Below, one piece after another: positions 7,546 to 15,551 of a stretch of 34,984 nt of DNA. The stretch lies in contig CAZAQS010000018.1 in NCBI GenBank assembly GCA_964486825.1, positions 1-34,984 of the forward strand. The letters run 5' to 3'. The notes beneath the pieces were generated by a model that worked only from the letters and a program-made list of their open reading frames with translations, was not told where the DNA came from and did not search any database. A program made the translations under genes and the position numbers. Position 1 is the first letter of the stretch. Each line of letters opens with the position of its first letter. The DNA is from CAZAQS01 sp964486825. GTDB taxonomy: Bacteria; Chloroflexota; Anaerolineae; Anaerolineales; UBA4823.

Positions 7546-10341
7546 ATGAATTCCATTGTCGCTCTGGATATCGAGACGACCGGCCTGGACCCGGACAAAG
7601 ATGTAATCATAGAAATCGGTGCGGTGCGTTTCAATCCCCGGCGCGTGGAAGCCGAATGGTCAACTCTCATCAACCCAGGTCGTCCAATCCCCCCGTTTAT
7701 CACCCAATTGACAGGTATCACAGACCAGATGGTGCGAGAAGCCCCCACGCTACACTCGGTACTGGGAGATCTAAAAAAATTCGTTGGCGGCGCGCCGGTC
7801 CTGGGCCATAATGTGCGCTTCGACCTGACCTTTCTTCGCAGGAAGGGCATCCTCGGGCTGAATGAGGCCATCGATACCTACGAGCTTGCTGCGGTCTTGC
7901 TACCTTCTGCCGGGCGCTATAACCTGTCTGCCCTGGGTCATAGCCTTAACATCCCATTGCCTGCAATTCACCGCGCCCTGGAAGATGCTCGGGTGACGCG
8001 TGGGATTTACCAGCGCCTCTTTGAGCTTTCCCTGACTCTACCGCTGAACCTGCTGGCTGAGATCGTGCAGTTGAGCGAGCAATTGGATTGGGGAGGCTAT
8101 GTCGCTTTACAAGAAGCGTTGCGAGCACGCTCTAAAGAAACCATGTCTGCTGTACAGGCCCGCGCCGCGTACCTTGGCCCGCTTTTCGGGGATCCAGAAA
8201 GAAACCAGGTCCCCCTCCAACCTCCCCAAAAGGTTGCTCCATTGGATGTTGACGAAGTCGCCTCGATCTTGGAGTACGGAGGCCCCTTCTCCAGGCAGTT
8301 TCCCAACTTCGAGTACCGGCCTCAACAGGTCGAAATGTTGAGGGCAGTAACGGAGGCCTTCTCGGAAGGCCATCACCTAATGGTTGAGGCCGGGACGGGC
8401 ACAGGGAAAAGCATGGCTTACCTGATCCCGGCGGCTCTTTGGTCGATGCATAACAAATGCCGGGTCGTGATTTCGACCAATACGATCAATCTGCAAGACC
8501 AGCTAATCCATAAGGACATCCCTGACCTGTCCGAGGCCTTAGGATTTAAGCTAGGCGCATCTGTTTTGAAGGGACGCGCCAATTACCTGTGCCCGCGCCG
8601 TTTGGAAAACCTACGCCGCCGGGGTCCATCCGACATAGATGAAATGCGCGTACTGGCTAAAGTACTGGTTTGGTTGCAGGAAACAAAAACTGGCGACCGG
8701 AGTGAGATCAACCTGAACGGTCCCGCTGAACGAGAAGTCTGGATGCGTATCTGCGCTGAGGATGAAGGCTGCAACCTGGAGAACTGCATGAGGCGGACCG
8801 GAGGCAACTGCCCCTTCAACCATGCCCGCCAGGCTGCCCAGGCTGCCAACCTGCTGGTTGTCAACCATGCTCTGTTGCTGGCGGACGTGGCTTCCGGGAA
8901 CCGTGTCTTGCCCGAATATGATTACCTGGTGATCGATGAGGCTCACCATATCGAAGACGCCACCACCAACGCCCTGAGCTTCCATGTCACCCAATCCGAC
9001 ATCGACCGCACCCTGAGGGAGTTGGGCGGGCCGACGGCAGGCATGCTGGGTTGGCTGTTGGGATGCCTGGCGGATATCATGCCTCCAGCCGATTACGCCG
9101 GCGTAAACCATATCGTTCAGAGTGCGACGGACCTGGCCTTCCATTTTGATAGCCTGGTCCAACGCTTCTTCCATACCATCGACCAGTTCCTTTACGAACA
9201 GCGTGAGGGACGGCCGGTCGGGCAGTACGCTTTCCAGCAGCGGATCATACCTGCCACCCGCATGCAGCCGGGCTGGCCAGAGGTCGAGATTGCCTGGGAG
9301 GACGCCGAACGGACCATCAAGCCACTCGTCGACCGCCTGGGGGAGCTGGCCCGCCTCCTGTCTGATTTGATAGAAGCTATACCGGAGGAAGGCGAGGAGC
9401 TCTTCAGCAGCGCCAGCAATCTATACCGCCGTTTTACGGAGCTGCACGACAATATTCAAGCGCTGGTGTTCAAACCCGATCCAAACCAGATCTATTGGGT
9501 GGAAATCCATCCCAATATGCGCCGGCTTTCTCTACATGCTGCGCCCCTGCATATCGGTCCATTGATGGAGAAATTCCTCTGGAACGAAAAAGCATCCATC
9601 ATCCTGACTTCTGCAACCCTGACCACAGCCGGCGAATTCGATTATCTGCGTGGGCGCTTGCTTGCAGAGACCGCCGACGAGCTCGCCTTGGGCTCTCCTT
9701 TTGACTACGAGACCTCCACCTTGATCTACGTAGTCAATGATATCCCAGAGCCGAACGACCGTTACGGCCACCAACGCGCCGTGGAGCATGGCCTGGTGCA
9801 TCTGAGCAAGGCTACAGGCGGGCGCACGCTGGCGCTGTTCACCTCCTACGACCAGCTCAAACGCACATCCCAGTCTATCAGCCCGATCCTTGCCAGGTCA
9901 GATATACGCGTTTACGAACAGGGAGAGGGAGCCTCCCCTCACAGCCTGCTGGAGACTTTCCGGTCCACAGATCGAGCCGTGCTATTAGGCACCCGGTCTT
10001 TTTGGGAAGGCGTGGACGTACCTGGAGAAGCGCTATCTGTTCTGGCGATTGTCAAGCTGCCTTTCGACGTGCCTACCGATCCGATCATCGCAGCTCGCTC
10101 GGAGACCTTCGAGGACCCCTTCAACCAGTACAGCCTGCCAGAAGCCATCTTGCGCTTCCGGCAGGGTTTCGGTCGCTTGATCCGCACCCAATCGGACCGG
10201 GGCGTTGTAGCGGTATTGGATAAGCGCTTGATCACAAAACGGTACGGGCAAGCTTTTCGGGATTCCTTGCCCACTTGCACGATGAAACAAGGTCCCCTAA
10301 GCCAGCTCCCGGCTACCGCAGCCAGGTGGTTAAATTTGTAA
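7546..10341 (+). CDS. dinG: DinG-family Fe-S helicase with N-terminal DEDDh 3'-5' exonuclease
   Basis: A 931-residue two-domain DNA-processing enzyme. Residues 1-165 form a DnaQ-like exonuclease with ALDIETTG (Exo I), GHNVRFD (Exo II) and HRALEDARVT (Exo III, DEDDh type). The helicase follows: EAGTGTGKS Walker A near 280, a cysteine cluster (NYLCPRR near 347, then CAEDEGC, ENC and GNCPF near 403-425) that fits the XPD/DinG 4Fe-4S domain, DEAHHIED near 464, ILTSATL near 685, and GTRSFWEGVDVPGE near 810. XPD-like DinG proteins unwind 5'-3' and act on R-loops, D-loops and G-quadruplexes. The exonuclease-helicase fusion is the Firmicutes/Chloroflexi DinG layout. All four cysteines expected for the cluster are present, unlike some Firmicutes members. 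The last 12 bases overlap the 3' end of the convergent rsmD. Translation is predicted to be leaderless. Confidence 0.93.
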   Translation: MNSIVALDIETTGLDPDKDVIIEIGAVRFNPRRVEAEWSTLINPGRPIPPFITQLTGITDQMVREAPTLHSVLGDLKKFVGGAPVLGHNVRFDLTFLRRKGILGLNEAIDTYELAAVLLPSAGRYNLSALGHSLNIPLPAIHRALEDARVTRGIYQRLFELSLTLPLNLLAEIVQLSEQLDWGGYVALQEALRARSKETMSAVQARAAYLGPLFGDPERNQVPLQPPQKVAPLDVDEVASILEYGGPFSRQFPNFEYRPQQVEMLRAVTEAFSEGHHLMVEAGTGTGKSMAYLIPAALWSMHNKCRVVISTNTINLQDQLIHKDIPDLSEALGFKLGASVLKGRANYLCPRRLENLRRRGPSDIDEMRVLAKVLVWLQETKTGDRSEINLNGPAEREVWMRICAEDEGCNLENCMRRTGGNCPFNHARQAAQAANLLVVNHALLLADVASGNRVLPEYDYLVIDEAHHIEDATTNALSFHVTQSDIDRTLRELGGPTAGMLGWLLGCLADIMPPADYAGVNHIVQSATDLAFHFDSLVQRFFHTIDQFLYEQREGRPVGQYAFQQRIIPATRMQPGWPEVEIAWEDAERTIKPLVDRLGELARLLSDLIEAIPEEGEELFSSASNLYRRFTELHDNIQALVFKPDPNQIYWVEIHPNMRRLSLHAAPLHIGPLMEKFLWNEKASIILTSATLTTAGEFDYLRGRLLAETADELALGSPFDYETSTLIYVVNDIPEPNDRYGHQRAVEHGLVHLSKATGGRTLALFTSYDQLKRTSQSISPILARSDIRVYEQGEGASPHSLLETFRSTDRAVLLGTRSFWEGVDVPGEALSVLAIVKLPFDVPTDPIIAARSETFEDPFNQYSLPEAILRFRQGFGRLIRTQSDRGVVAVLDKRLITKRYGQAFRDSLPTCTMKQGPLSQLPATAARWLNL

Positions 10342-10905
10342 GCTCTCGGTTGGCCGGCGGTAGATGATCAGGAGCGTGCTACCGTAGGTGCGTTGGTCGA
10401 ATTCTTCCAAATTTTGAAGCTCAACCGGTTCGAACTCGCGTGGGTGGATTTGAACGATGACCCAGGCATCTTCGGATAACCAGCCGGGGTTCCGGTCCAC
10501 ACCTAGCAATGCCTGCATCCATAGCCCCTTGTACTGGGGTGGAGCAATGTAAATGTAATCAAAGGCCCGATCAGCAGGGCGAGAAAGCAGGGCAAAGGCG
10601 TCTCCGCGCAACACCTGCGAGCCTTCCTCAAGTCGGGTTTGCTCCAGGTTGGACTGAATGGTTTCAATCGCCCGCCGGTTAAGATCCAGAAACCTTACAT
10701 AGGCTGCCCCCCGGCTGAGGGCCTCGATACCGATGCTCCCCGTTCCGGCGAACAGGTCCAGGAAAGTCGCCCCCTCGATGTCTGCCCCTAAGATATTGAA
10801 CAATGACACTTTCACCCGGTCTGTCACAGGCCGGGTCGTATCACCCGGGACAGGTCTGAGCTTCCTCCCCCGCGCTTTGCCCCCGACCACTCGCAACCCA
10901 CTCAT
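10330..10905 (-). CDS. rsmD: 16S rRNA (guanine-966-N2)-methyltransferase RsmD-like
   Basis: A 191-residue Rossmann methyltransferase that would methylate G966 of 16S rRNA in the small subunit. Family landmarks are present: LRVVGGKARGRKL at residues 4-16, RPVTDRVKVSLFNIL, and the SAM-binding DLFAGTGSIGIEALSRGA near 50-67. Motif IV, usually DPPY or NPPY, reads YIAPPQY here, so the acidic or amide residue before PP is replaced by Ala. The rest of the protein looks intact, so this may be a lineage variant and not inactivation. It lies 13 bases downstream of the UroD-family gene and is probably co-transcribed with it. Its 3' end overlaps dinG. No clear ribosome-binding site precedes the ATG. Confidence 0.88.
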   Translation of the reverse strand: MSGLRVVGGKARGRKLRPVPGDTTRPVTDRVKVSLFNILGADIEGATFLDLFAGTGSIGIEALSRGAAYVRFLDLNRRAIETIQSNLEQTRLEEGSQVLRGDAFALLSRPADRAFDYIYIAPPQYKGLWMQALLGVDRNPGWLSEDAWVIVQIHPREFEPVELQNLEEFDQRTYGSTLLIIYRRPTESLQI

Positions 10906-10918
10906 AGGGGACCGAAGA

Positions 10919-11908
10919 TCATTCCACGCTCCGGCGGGCGGCTAAGATATTCCCATGTGGAGCCGTGATCGGCAGGACGCAACCTGTTCCCAGGATGAAT
11001 CTTTGGCCCCCGGTCGATTCGATCGCCTGTGTTGCTTCAACTGTCACCATTTCTGGGTCCCCAAGTACCATCGTTTGGGTCCGCTGCAGGCCTCCGCAGA
11101 CCACTCCTGAGAAACGAGCCTTGCCTTCAGCAAGCGTGGGCCGAGTCTCCCGGTCATGCCAGTTGATCACCTGAACCGGATAATCCGCCAGCATGTCGAA
11201 CATCACATCCAAGCCATGCAGGTGGAGCATGTTCAACCAAAAGTCTGGCAGATCCTGGAGCACCTGCAAGTCATATTCTCGTCCGAACTCCCGGTATTCA
11301 GCCTCAGACAGCAGGCTCAATTGGGCGTGCTGGGTCGCGAAGAACAGTCCCGCGATTCCCGTCTTGGCGGCCGCTTCGATAAATAGGCGAATGCTCTCTG
11401 TAATGGACTTCAAACCGGCATGCACAGCCTGTGGATGTTGGCGCATATGCACTAGCAGCTTCGAGCCTCCAGCCAGGTGTTTCGCTACCGAGAGGGGGTT
11501 AAAAATTGTCTGGAGCACAGGCACTTGTGGGCCCAACTCTTTTACCAGCAAGTCCAGGCAGGCAAGCATGGCAGCCAGGTGCTCCTTTTTTGGGTCGACG
11601 ACCGGAAGCCGCTCCCAGTCCTCGGGGAAGTTGATGATTGTGTGAGTGTAATCACGCGTCCCTTCGGTAGCCCCCATCCATTCATCATCTACACCCAGGT
11701 CTTTAACTGAATAAGAAGATGCCGGCGTGACTTTGACCAGATCAAAATCATACGTACGCTGGAAGAATAGGGTAGCGGCGGCCAGGCCATCCGGTGTCTG
11801 GTCATCAACCGGAGAATGGCGCCATAACGCTACCGGGGGCCGGGCGAGTGTATCCCCATTCAAGCAAGCTTCCAGCCGTTCTCGATGAGTTAATTGATTC
11901 GCTTCCAA
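10919..11908 (-). CDS. Uroporphyrinogen-decarboxylase-family protein of unknown substrate
   Basis: A roughly 329-residue UroD/methyltransferase-fold TIM barrel. Family features are the N-terminal RERLEACLNGDTLARPPVALWRH, a central FATQHAQLSLLSEAEYREF segment, LHLHGLDV, VCGGLQR and the C-terminal GTGCVLPITAPHGNILAA. True HemE carries an arginine-rich RQAGRY stretch after RPP that binds substrate; here it is WRHSPVDD, so porphyrinogen decarboxylation is doubtful. The HxC zinc motif of corrinoid methyltransferases is not evident either. I start it at the TTG at 11908, preceded by GGAGAAGGAAAT; an upstream TTG at 11929 is possible. The 5' end overlaps the stop of the TPR gene, which suggests translational coupling. 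Confidence 0.8.
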   Translation of the reverse strand: MEANQLTHRERLEACLNGDTLARPPVALWRHSPVDDQTPDGLAAATLFFQRTYDFDLVKVTPASSYSVKDLGVDDEWMGATEGTRDYTHTIINFPEDWERLPVVDPKKEHLAAMLACLDLLVKELGPQVPVLQTIFNPLSVAKHLAGGSKLLVHMRQHPQAVHAGLKSITESIRLFIEAAAKTGIAGLFFATQHAQLSLLSEAEYREFGREYDLQVLQDLPDFWLNMLHLHGLDVMFDMLADYPVQVINWHDRETRPTLAEGKARFSGVVCGGLQRTQTMVLGDPEMVTVEATQAIESTGGQRFILGTGCVLPITAPHGNILAARRSVE

Positions 11909-12261
11909 ATTTCCTTCTCCAGGTTCCAATCCCCAATCGTCATGATATTCAAATGCCCCTTCGTCAGGCGCTCCAGCATCTTGGCTCGCGTCGAGTCCTT
12001 GACGTAGCCATCTTGGAGCAGGCTCAATACCTTTTGGAAGGTGTCAGAGCTTTCTTCCAGGCGTCCCTGCATCTTCAAAGTAAGTCCCAAACCATACACG
12101 GCTTCGATATCATTCGGATCAAGAGAGACTGCCTTTTCAAATTCCGTTTGGGCTTGGGAGTAATCCCCTGTCGTGTAGAGAGCGTAGCCGCGCAGTTGAT
12201 ACTCTCGCGAGTCGTTGGCTTCAGAGTTAGCAGACGGATCGAAAACCGGTTCAGCTTCCAT
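11890..12261 (-). CDS. Small TPR-repeat protein
   Basis: A 123-residue acidic soluble protein with about two tetratricopeptide repeats. The first is REYQLRGYALYTTGDYSQAQ with EFEKAVSLDPNDIEA, and the second is YGLGLTLKMQGRLEESSDTF. The C-terminal segment (HLNIMTIGDWNLEKEIWKR) is a further helix. A good ribosome-binding site, AGGAAGGTG, precedes the ATG at 12261. Lying between a BchI/ChlI-like ATPase and a UroD-family protein in one direction, it is probably a protein-protein adaptor in that operon. Its client is unknown. Confidence 0.8.
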   Translation of the reverse strand: MEAEPVFDPSANSEANDSREYQLRGYALYTTGDYSQAQTEFEKAVSLDPNDIEAVYGLGLTLKMQGRLEESSDTFQKVLSLLQDGYVKDSTRAKMLERLTKGHLNIMTIGDWNLEKEIWKRIN

Positions 12262-12329
12262 TTTTTCACCTTCCTAAATTTTCTAAGATCTCGAAACTGA
12301 TCCCCCTGTTTCGATGGCTTGTTTCTGGT

Positions 12330-13571
12330 TTACTTCTCTCCCACCTCTTCAACCGGAGATACCGGGTCAGGCCGTTTGAGTGTTGAGTCCAATACAGAAA
12401 AAAGCTCCTTCTCTTCGGCTTCTTGCTTTTCGAAGAACTCTTTCATGAAGGTGGACCTGCGCAATCGTAATGCCATCGGAGCTACTTCCCGTAAATCAGC
12501 GTTGGTTACTTCCAACCTGGCATCGATGGCAGCGTAAGCGCGGGCGGCTTCGAAAAGCGTGATTGCTGCGCGCAATGAATCGATCCCCAACTGGTCGATG
12601 ATCGCCAGGCCAAGGTTGGCAGCCTCATCCGAAAGAGTTACCCCCGGCAAGATGTCACGCGCCGCCTGGATCTCTGCTTTTGCAAGAGCGGTGTCGGCGG
12701 AATATTCAGCTGCCATGCGCCGGGGGCTGGCTGTATAGGCCTGCACACGCCGGTACACCTCCAGGCGCTCCTGGGAAGCTTTTTCACCCTTGGGTCCGGT
12801 CACGAGCACCCTCAATCCAAAACGATCCAGGATTTGGGGACGCAAGCCACCTTCCTCTGGATTCATGGATCCGGTCAGGACGAATCGCGAGCGGTAGGTT
12901 GCAGATACCGGACCACGACGGACGGTGTAAATCCCTTGAGCGGCAGCATCGAGAATCGCATCCACCACCTCATCTACCAACAGGTTGACTTCATCAACAT
13001 AAAGCAAATTCCGGTCGGCCTGGGCCAGGATTCCCCTCCGTAACCGCATGCGCTCATGCAGGGCCGAACGCTCGTCAATCCCTCCAACCACGTCATCCAG
13101 GCGAGAATTGAGAGGTAGCTCTACCAGGCGAACGGAATCCATTACAGCCAGGGGCTCCCCCATCCCATACTTCCGAGAGCATTCCGGACATACAGCATCG
13201 ATCCCGCCCACCTCGATATCCTCAGGCATACAACCGTGGTAGCAAAGGCTGCGAGGCACCTGCGGGAGGAGATCGATCAGGCTGCGGACTGCTGTCGTTT
13301 TCCCGGTGCCTCTCGGACCGATCAACAACACCCCACCTACCGCCGGGTTTACCAGGCACAATAGCAAGGCCAGCTTCATCTCGAGCTGCCCAACCAACGC
13401 CAGGAAAGGGAAGGGTAAGACCTCTGCCAGGCCCGAATCCCCCTCGTATTCAGATAATGGGAATCCCCGACCCGATACCCGGTCGATCAGCTCCTTCAAA
13501 GAGCTGACACTGGCAGATTTCTGCTCGGGAATAATCTCCTGTGGTTGAGTTGAAGGGGCCTCTTCAGTCAT
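12330..13571 (-). CDS. BchI/ChlI-like AAA+ ATPase with an inserted Cys4 motif
   Basis: A 413-residue AAA+ protein of the magnesium-chelatase I-subunit/MoxR clade. Walker A GPRGTGKT is at residues 85-92, Walker B LLYVDEVNLL at about 189-198, and a sensor-like TGSMNPEEGGLRPQILDRFG follows near 232. Four cysteines (110, 114, 128, 131; CX3C-X13-CX2C) lie just after Walker A in the position where BchI homologues have a short insertion, so a zinc site is possible. The C-terminal lid contains LRAAITLFEAARAYAAID. There is no H or D chelatase subunit gene in the window and no sign of bacteriochlorophyll genes. The protein may therefore be a chaperone-like ATPase working with another partner; a von Willebrand/MIDAS partner would be expected elsewhere. 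The ATG at 13571 has a modest GCGGAAAAG site. Confidence 0.9.
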   Translation of the reverse strand: MTEEAPSTQPQEIIPEQKSASVSSLKELIDRVSGRGFPLSEYEGDSGLAEVLPFPFLALVGQLEMKLALLLCLVNPAVGGVLLIGPRGTGKTTAVRSLIDLLPQVPRSLCYHGCMPEDIEVGGIDAVCPECSRKYGMGEPLAVMDSVRLVELPLNSRLDDVVGGIDERSALHERMRLRRGILAQADRNLLYVDEVNLLVDEVVDAILDAAAQGIYTVRRGPVSATYRSRFVLTGSMNPEEGGLRPQILDRFGLRVLVTGPKGEKASQERLEVYRRVQAYTASPRRMAAEYSADTALAKAEIQAARDILPGVTLSDEAANLGLAIIDQLGIDSLRAAITLFEAARAYAAIDARLEVTNADLREVAPMALRLRRSTFMKEFFEKQEAEEKELFSVLDSTLKRPDPVSPVEEVGEK

Positions 13572-13581
13572 CTTTTCCGCT

Positions 13582-13600
13582 TAAGCTTTGTCAAAGCTTA
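13582..13600. promoter_or_regulatory. Perfect 19-bp dyad, candidate operator for the BchI-like gene
   Basis: TAAGCTTTG and CAAAGCTTA flank a single central T, giving perfect nine-base arms. It lies 11 bases upstream of the BchI-like ATG in the 72-base spacer after the 125-residue gene. Short arms with a one-base centre suit a dimeric repressor better than an RNA hairpin. Confidence 0.45.
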
Positions 13601-13643
13601 TTACGCTCCGTTTTCAAAGAAATTTATCAGCCTAAACAAAGCG

Positions 13644-14021
13644 CTAGTCCAGGTCCATGCGCTGTTCGCCAAAGTCAATGGTGGGGAGCAAATCCGGGGC
13701 TTCGTCAAGGACATCGATGATCTCCATAGGCAGTTCTTGCATCATCGGAGCAAGCGCCACTTGAGCGGGGGGCGTAATCTTGTTAGCGGGATTTGGGATA
13801 GAGCGTCTCTCCTTCCCAAAGCTATCCGCACGCTTCCGCAGGATTCGAGGGCCACTCCCCAGCCACCCCACGTACTCCCCATACACCGAGTATACCTCTC
13901 GCTCTGGGGTAGCCCATCCAATCCATTCTCCAGTGGAACTATATAGATAAGGATAAGCAAGAAAGGCGCCTACATCACCACGCGTGGTGTAGATGGGTAT
14001 CAATACGCGCTTAGAAACCAT
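13644..14021 (-). CDS. Conserved hypothetical protein with duplicated G-x-W/Y-GW strands
   Basis: A 125-residue protein I cannot assign. The N-terminal half (residues 5-60) has two similar beta-rich units, STGEWIGWATPEREVYSV and YGEYVGWLGSG, followed by RILRKR. Such units resemble small four-strand beta-repeat domains. The C-terminal half is proline-rich, then acidic (IIDVLDEAPDLLPTIDFGEQ), and looks disordered apart from one amphipathic stretch. There is no signal peptide or membrane segment, so it is probably cytoplasmic. It is the first gene of the minus-strand run leading to the BchI-like ATPase. The mRNA is predicted to have almost no leader: a TATAAT at 14038-14033 ends 11 bases before the ATG. 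Confidence 0.7.
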   Translation of the reverse strand: MVSKRVLIPIYTTRGDVGAFLAYPYLYSSTGEWIGWATPEREVYSVYGEYVGWLGSGPRILRKRADSFGKERRSIPNPANKITPPAQVALAPMMQELPMEIIDVLDEAPDLLPTIDFGEQRMDLD

Positions 14022-14032
14022 ATCTTTTATTA

Positions 14033-14038
14033 ATTATA
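14033..14038 (-). promoter_or_regulatory. -10 box for the 125-residue hypothetical gene
   Basis: TATAAT on the minus strand, 11 bases before the ATG at 14021. The expected transcription start is near 14026, which leaves about five leader bases and no room for a Shine-Dalgarno site. It lacks the TGn extension. Confidence 0.4.
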
Positions 14039-14073
14039 CTCGTCATGCTAAAAGGCGCTTTCCCTTAAACCGC

Positions 14074-14547
14074 TCAATCCACGTCCCCATAAGTCCAAAA
14101 ACGGTTTACGAAGAAGTTCCACATCATAACGATGACCACCGCCATGGCCAGCGAGACGTTATGGCCGAGCCAGATCGGTGTGAGGAATGGCAGCATCGAG
14201 TAAATCCATTCCATCGAGGCGAACAAACGCGTCAGCGGGGCTTCAACGAAAATAAAGATCGGAGTCCGGATAGTCAAGCCAATCACGCTAACCACGAAGA
14301 ACTGCAGCAGTTGTTTGGATATGCGCTTAGAGCGAGAATCCGGATATGTCCAGTACCGGTTCCAGGTGAAGTTGCTGACGACAGCGCATCCAAAAGAAAT
14401 AGCCTGCGCGTAAACGGCAAGCATCCCCACATAAAAGGTAAGCAGGTTAAATGTACCGAAGTCAACGATCGTTCCGATGACCCCAACAACAGCAAAACGC
14501 AAAAATCGGCCCCGTTCGCGGGGATTGGTTATGATGGCTAGAAACAT
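14074..14547 (-). CDS. GtrA-like family membrane protein
   Basis: A 157-residue protein with four predicted membrane helices. RFLRFAVVGVIGTIVDFGTFNLL, SNFTWNRYWTYP and the closing WNFFVNRFWTYGD are hallmark GtrA features: a glycine-rich first helix and paired NRxWTY loops. GtrA-like proteins are thought to flip or handle polyprenyl-phosphate-linked sugars in cell-envelope polysaccharide modification. The start at 14547 is chosen because the ATG follows the upstream SDR stop codon (TGA AATG), with GGAG about ten bases before, implying translational coupling. A longer frame to 14601 overlaps the SDR gene heavily and is unlikely. The two genes probably act in the same sugar pathway. Confidence 0.88.
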   Translation of the reverse strand: MFLAIITNPRERGRFLRFAVVGVIGTIVDFGTFNLLTFYVGMLAVYAQAISFGCAVVSNFTWNRYWTYPDSRSKRISKQLLQFFVVSVIGLTIRTPIFIFVEAPLTRLFASMEWIYSMLPFLTPIWLGHNVSLAMAVVIVMMWNFFVNRFWTYGDVD

Positions 14548-14548
14548 T

Positions 14549-15508
14549 TCAGGCGAGCTCCAACTTTTCGCGAAAATATGGAATGGTCTTACGCACACCA
14601 TCTTCCAGGCTCACATCAGGTTCCCAGCCCAATAATTCTCGAGCCCGGCTAATATCAGGTCGCCTGCGCTGTGGGTCGCCAATACCGCGCTGACGTGGCT
14701 TGAAAACCGTCCCGCTGGTGTTTTGGGTAACCTTATTAATGGTTTCAGCAAACTGCAGGATGGTTGTCTCTACCGGGTTGCCGATATTGACTGGTTCGTG
14801 CTCGCCAGAGAAAAGCAAACCAAGGATTCCGTTTACCAGATCGTCAACATAACAAAAGCTACGCGTCTGTAATCCATCCCCGTAAATGGTCAATGGCTCT
14901 TTTTTGAGCGCCTGCTGCAGAAAATTCGGAACCACGCGCCCGTCATCTAAATGCATGCGCGGCCCATACGTGTTGAAAATCCGGACGATAGCAGTGTTCA
15001 AGCCATGAAAGCGATGGTAGGCCATGGTGAGGGCTTCAGCGAAACGCTTTGCTTCATCATAGACGGAGCGGGGGCCAATCGGATCAACATGGCCAACATA
15101 GCTTTCCTTCTGGGGGTGTTCGAGTGGGTCGCCGTAAATCTCACTGGTGGATGCCAACAAGAAGCGAGCCCCATGGGCGCGCGCGACGCCTAAAGTGTTA
15201 TGCGTTCCAAGCGCCCCCGCCTTCATGGTTTGGATCGGCAGGTTGACATACCCATATGGAGAGCTGGGGTTCGGGCTGGCCGGAGAAGCAAAATGCATAA
15301 CAGCATCTACTTTTCCGGGTACGAAAATAAATTCAGATACATCATGGCGGATAAAAGAAAACCTTTCATGACCGGCCAGGTGAGCCAGGTTGTTTGGGTT
15401 GCCTGTTATAAAATTATCCAAGCCAACCACTTCATGGCCCTCACCGAGCAAACGATCGCAGAGATGGGAGCCCAAAAAACCCGCTGCTCCTGTGATTAAA
15501 ATACGCAT
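14549..15508 (-). CDS. NAD-dependent sugar-nucleotide epimerase/dehydratase, UDP-glucuronate-decarboxylase-like
   Basis: A 319-residue extended short-chain dehydrogenase. It has the Rossmann GAAGFLGSH motif at residues 7-15, DNFITGNPNN, the catalytic STSEIYGDP, and the YxxxK pair in PIGPRSVYDEAKRFAEAL. The latter, with HPQKESYVGHVDPIGPRS, is close to UDP-xylose synthase (UDP-glucuronate decarboxylase). Later landmarks are IFNTYGPRMHLDDGRVV, the ARF-like IYGDGLQTRSFCYVDDLV and a C-terminal RRRPDISRARELLGWEP. The probable reaction is NAD-dependent oxidation and decarboxylation of UDP-glucuronate to UDP-xylose, but related dTDP-glucose dehydratases cannot be fully excluded. A strong GGAGGAAAT site precedes the ATG. 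A small dyad, ATCGT-g-ACGAT, lies at 15523-15533 just upstream. Confidence 0.88.
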   Translation of the reverse strand: MRILITGAAGFLGSHLCDRLLGEGHEVVGLDNFITGNPNNLAHLAGHERFSFIRHDVSEFIFVPGKVDAVMHFASPASPNPSSPYGYVNLPIQTMKAGALGTHNTLGVARAHGARFLLASTSEIYGDPLEHPQKESYVGHVDPIGPRSVYDEAKRFAEALTMAYHRFHGLNTAIVRIFNTYGPRMHLDDGRVVPNFLQQALKKEPLTIYGDGLQTRSFCYVDDLVNGILGLLFSGEHEPVNIGNPVETTILQFAETINKVTQNTSGTVFKPRQRGIGDPQRRRPDISRARELLGWEPDVSLEDGVRKTIPYFREKLELA

Positions 15509-15551
15509 TGAATATTTCCTCCATCGTGACGATAATAAATTTTTTTGATAA

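Noticed and set aside
8611..9174. A 187-codon open frame opposite dinG
   Set aside because: Antisense to the conserved Fe-S region of the helicase; low-complexity composition typical of a shadow frame.
15523..15533. ATCGT-g-ACGAT dyad upstream of the SDR gene
   Set aside because: Five-base arms are too short to support an operator by themselves.
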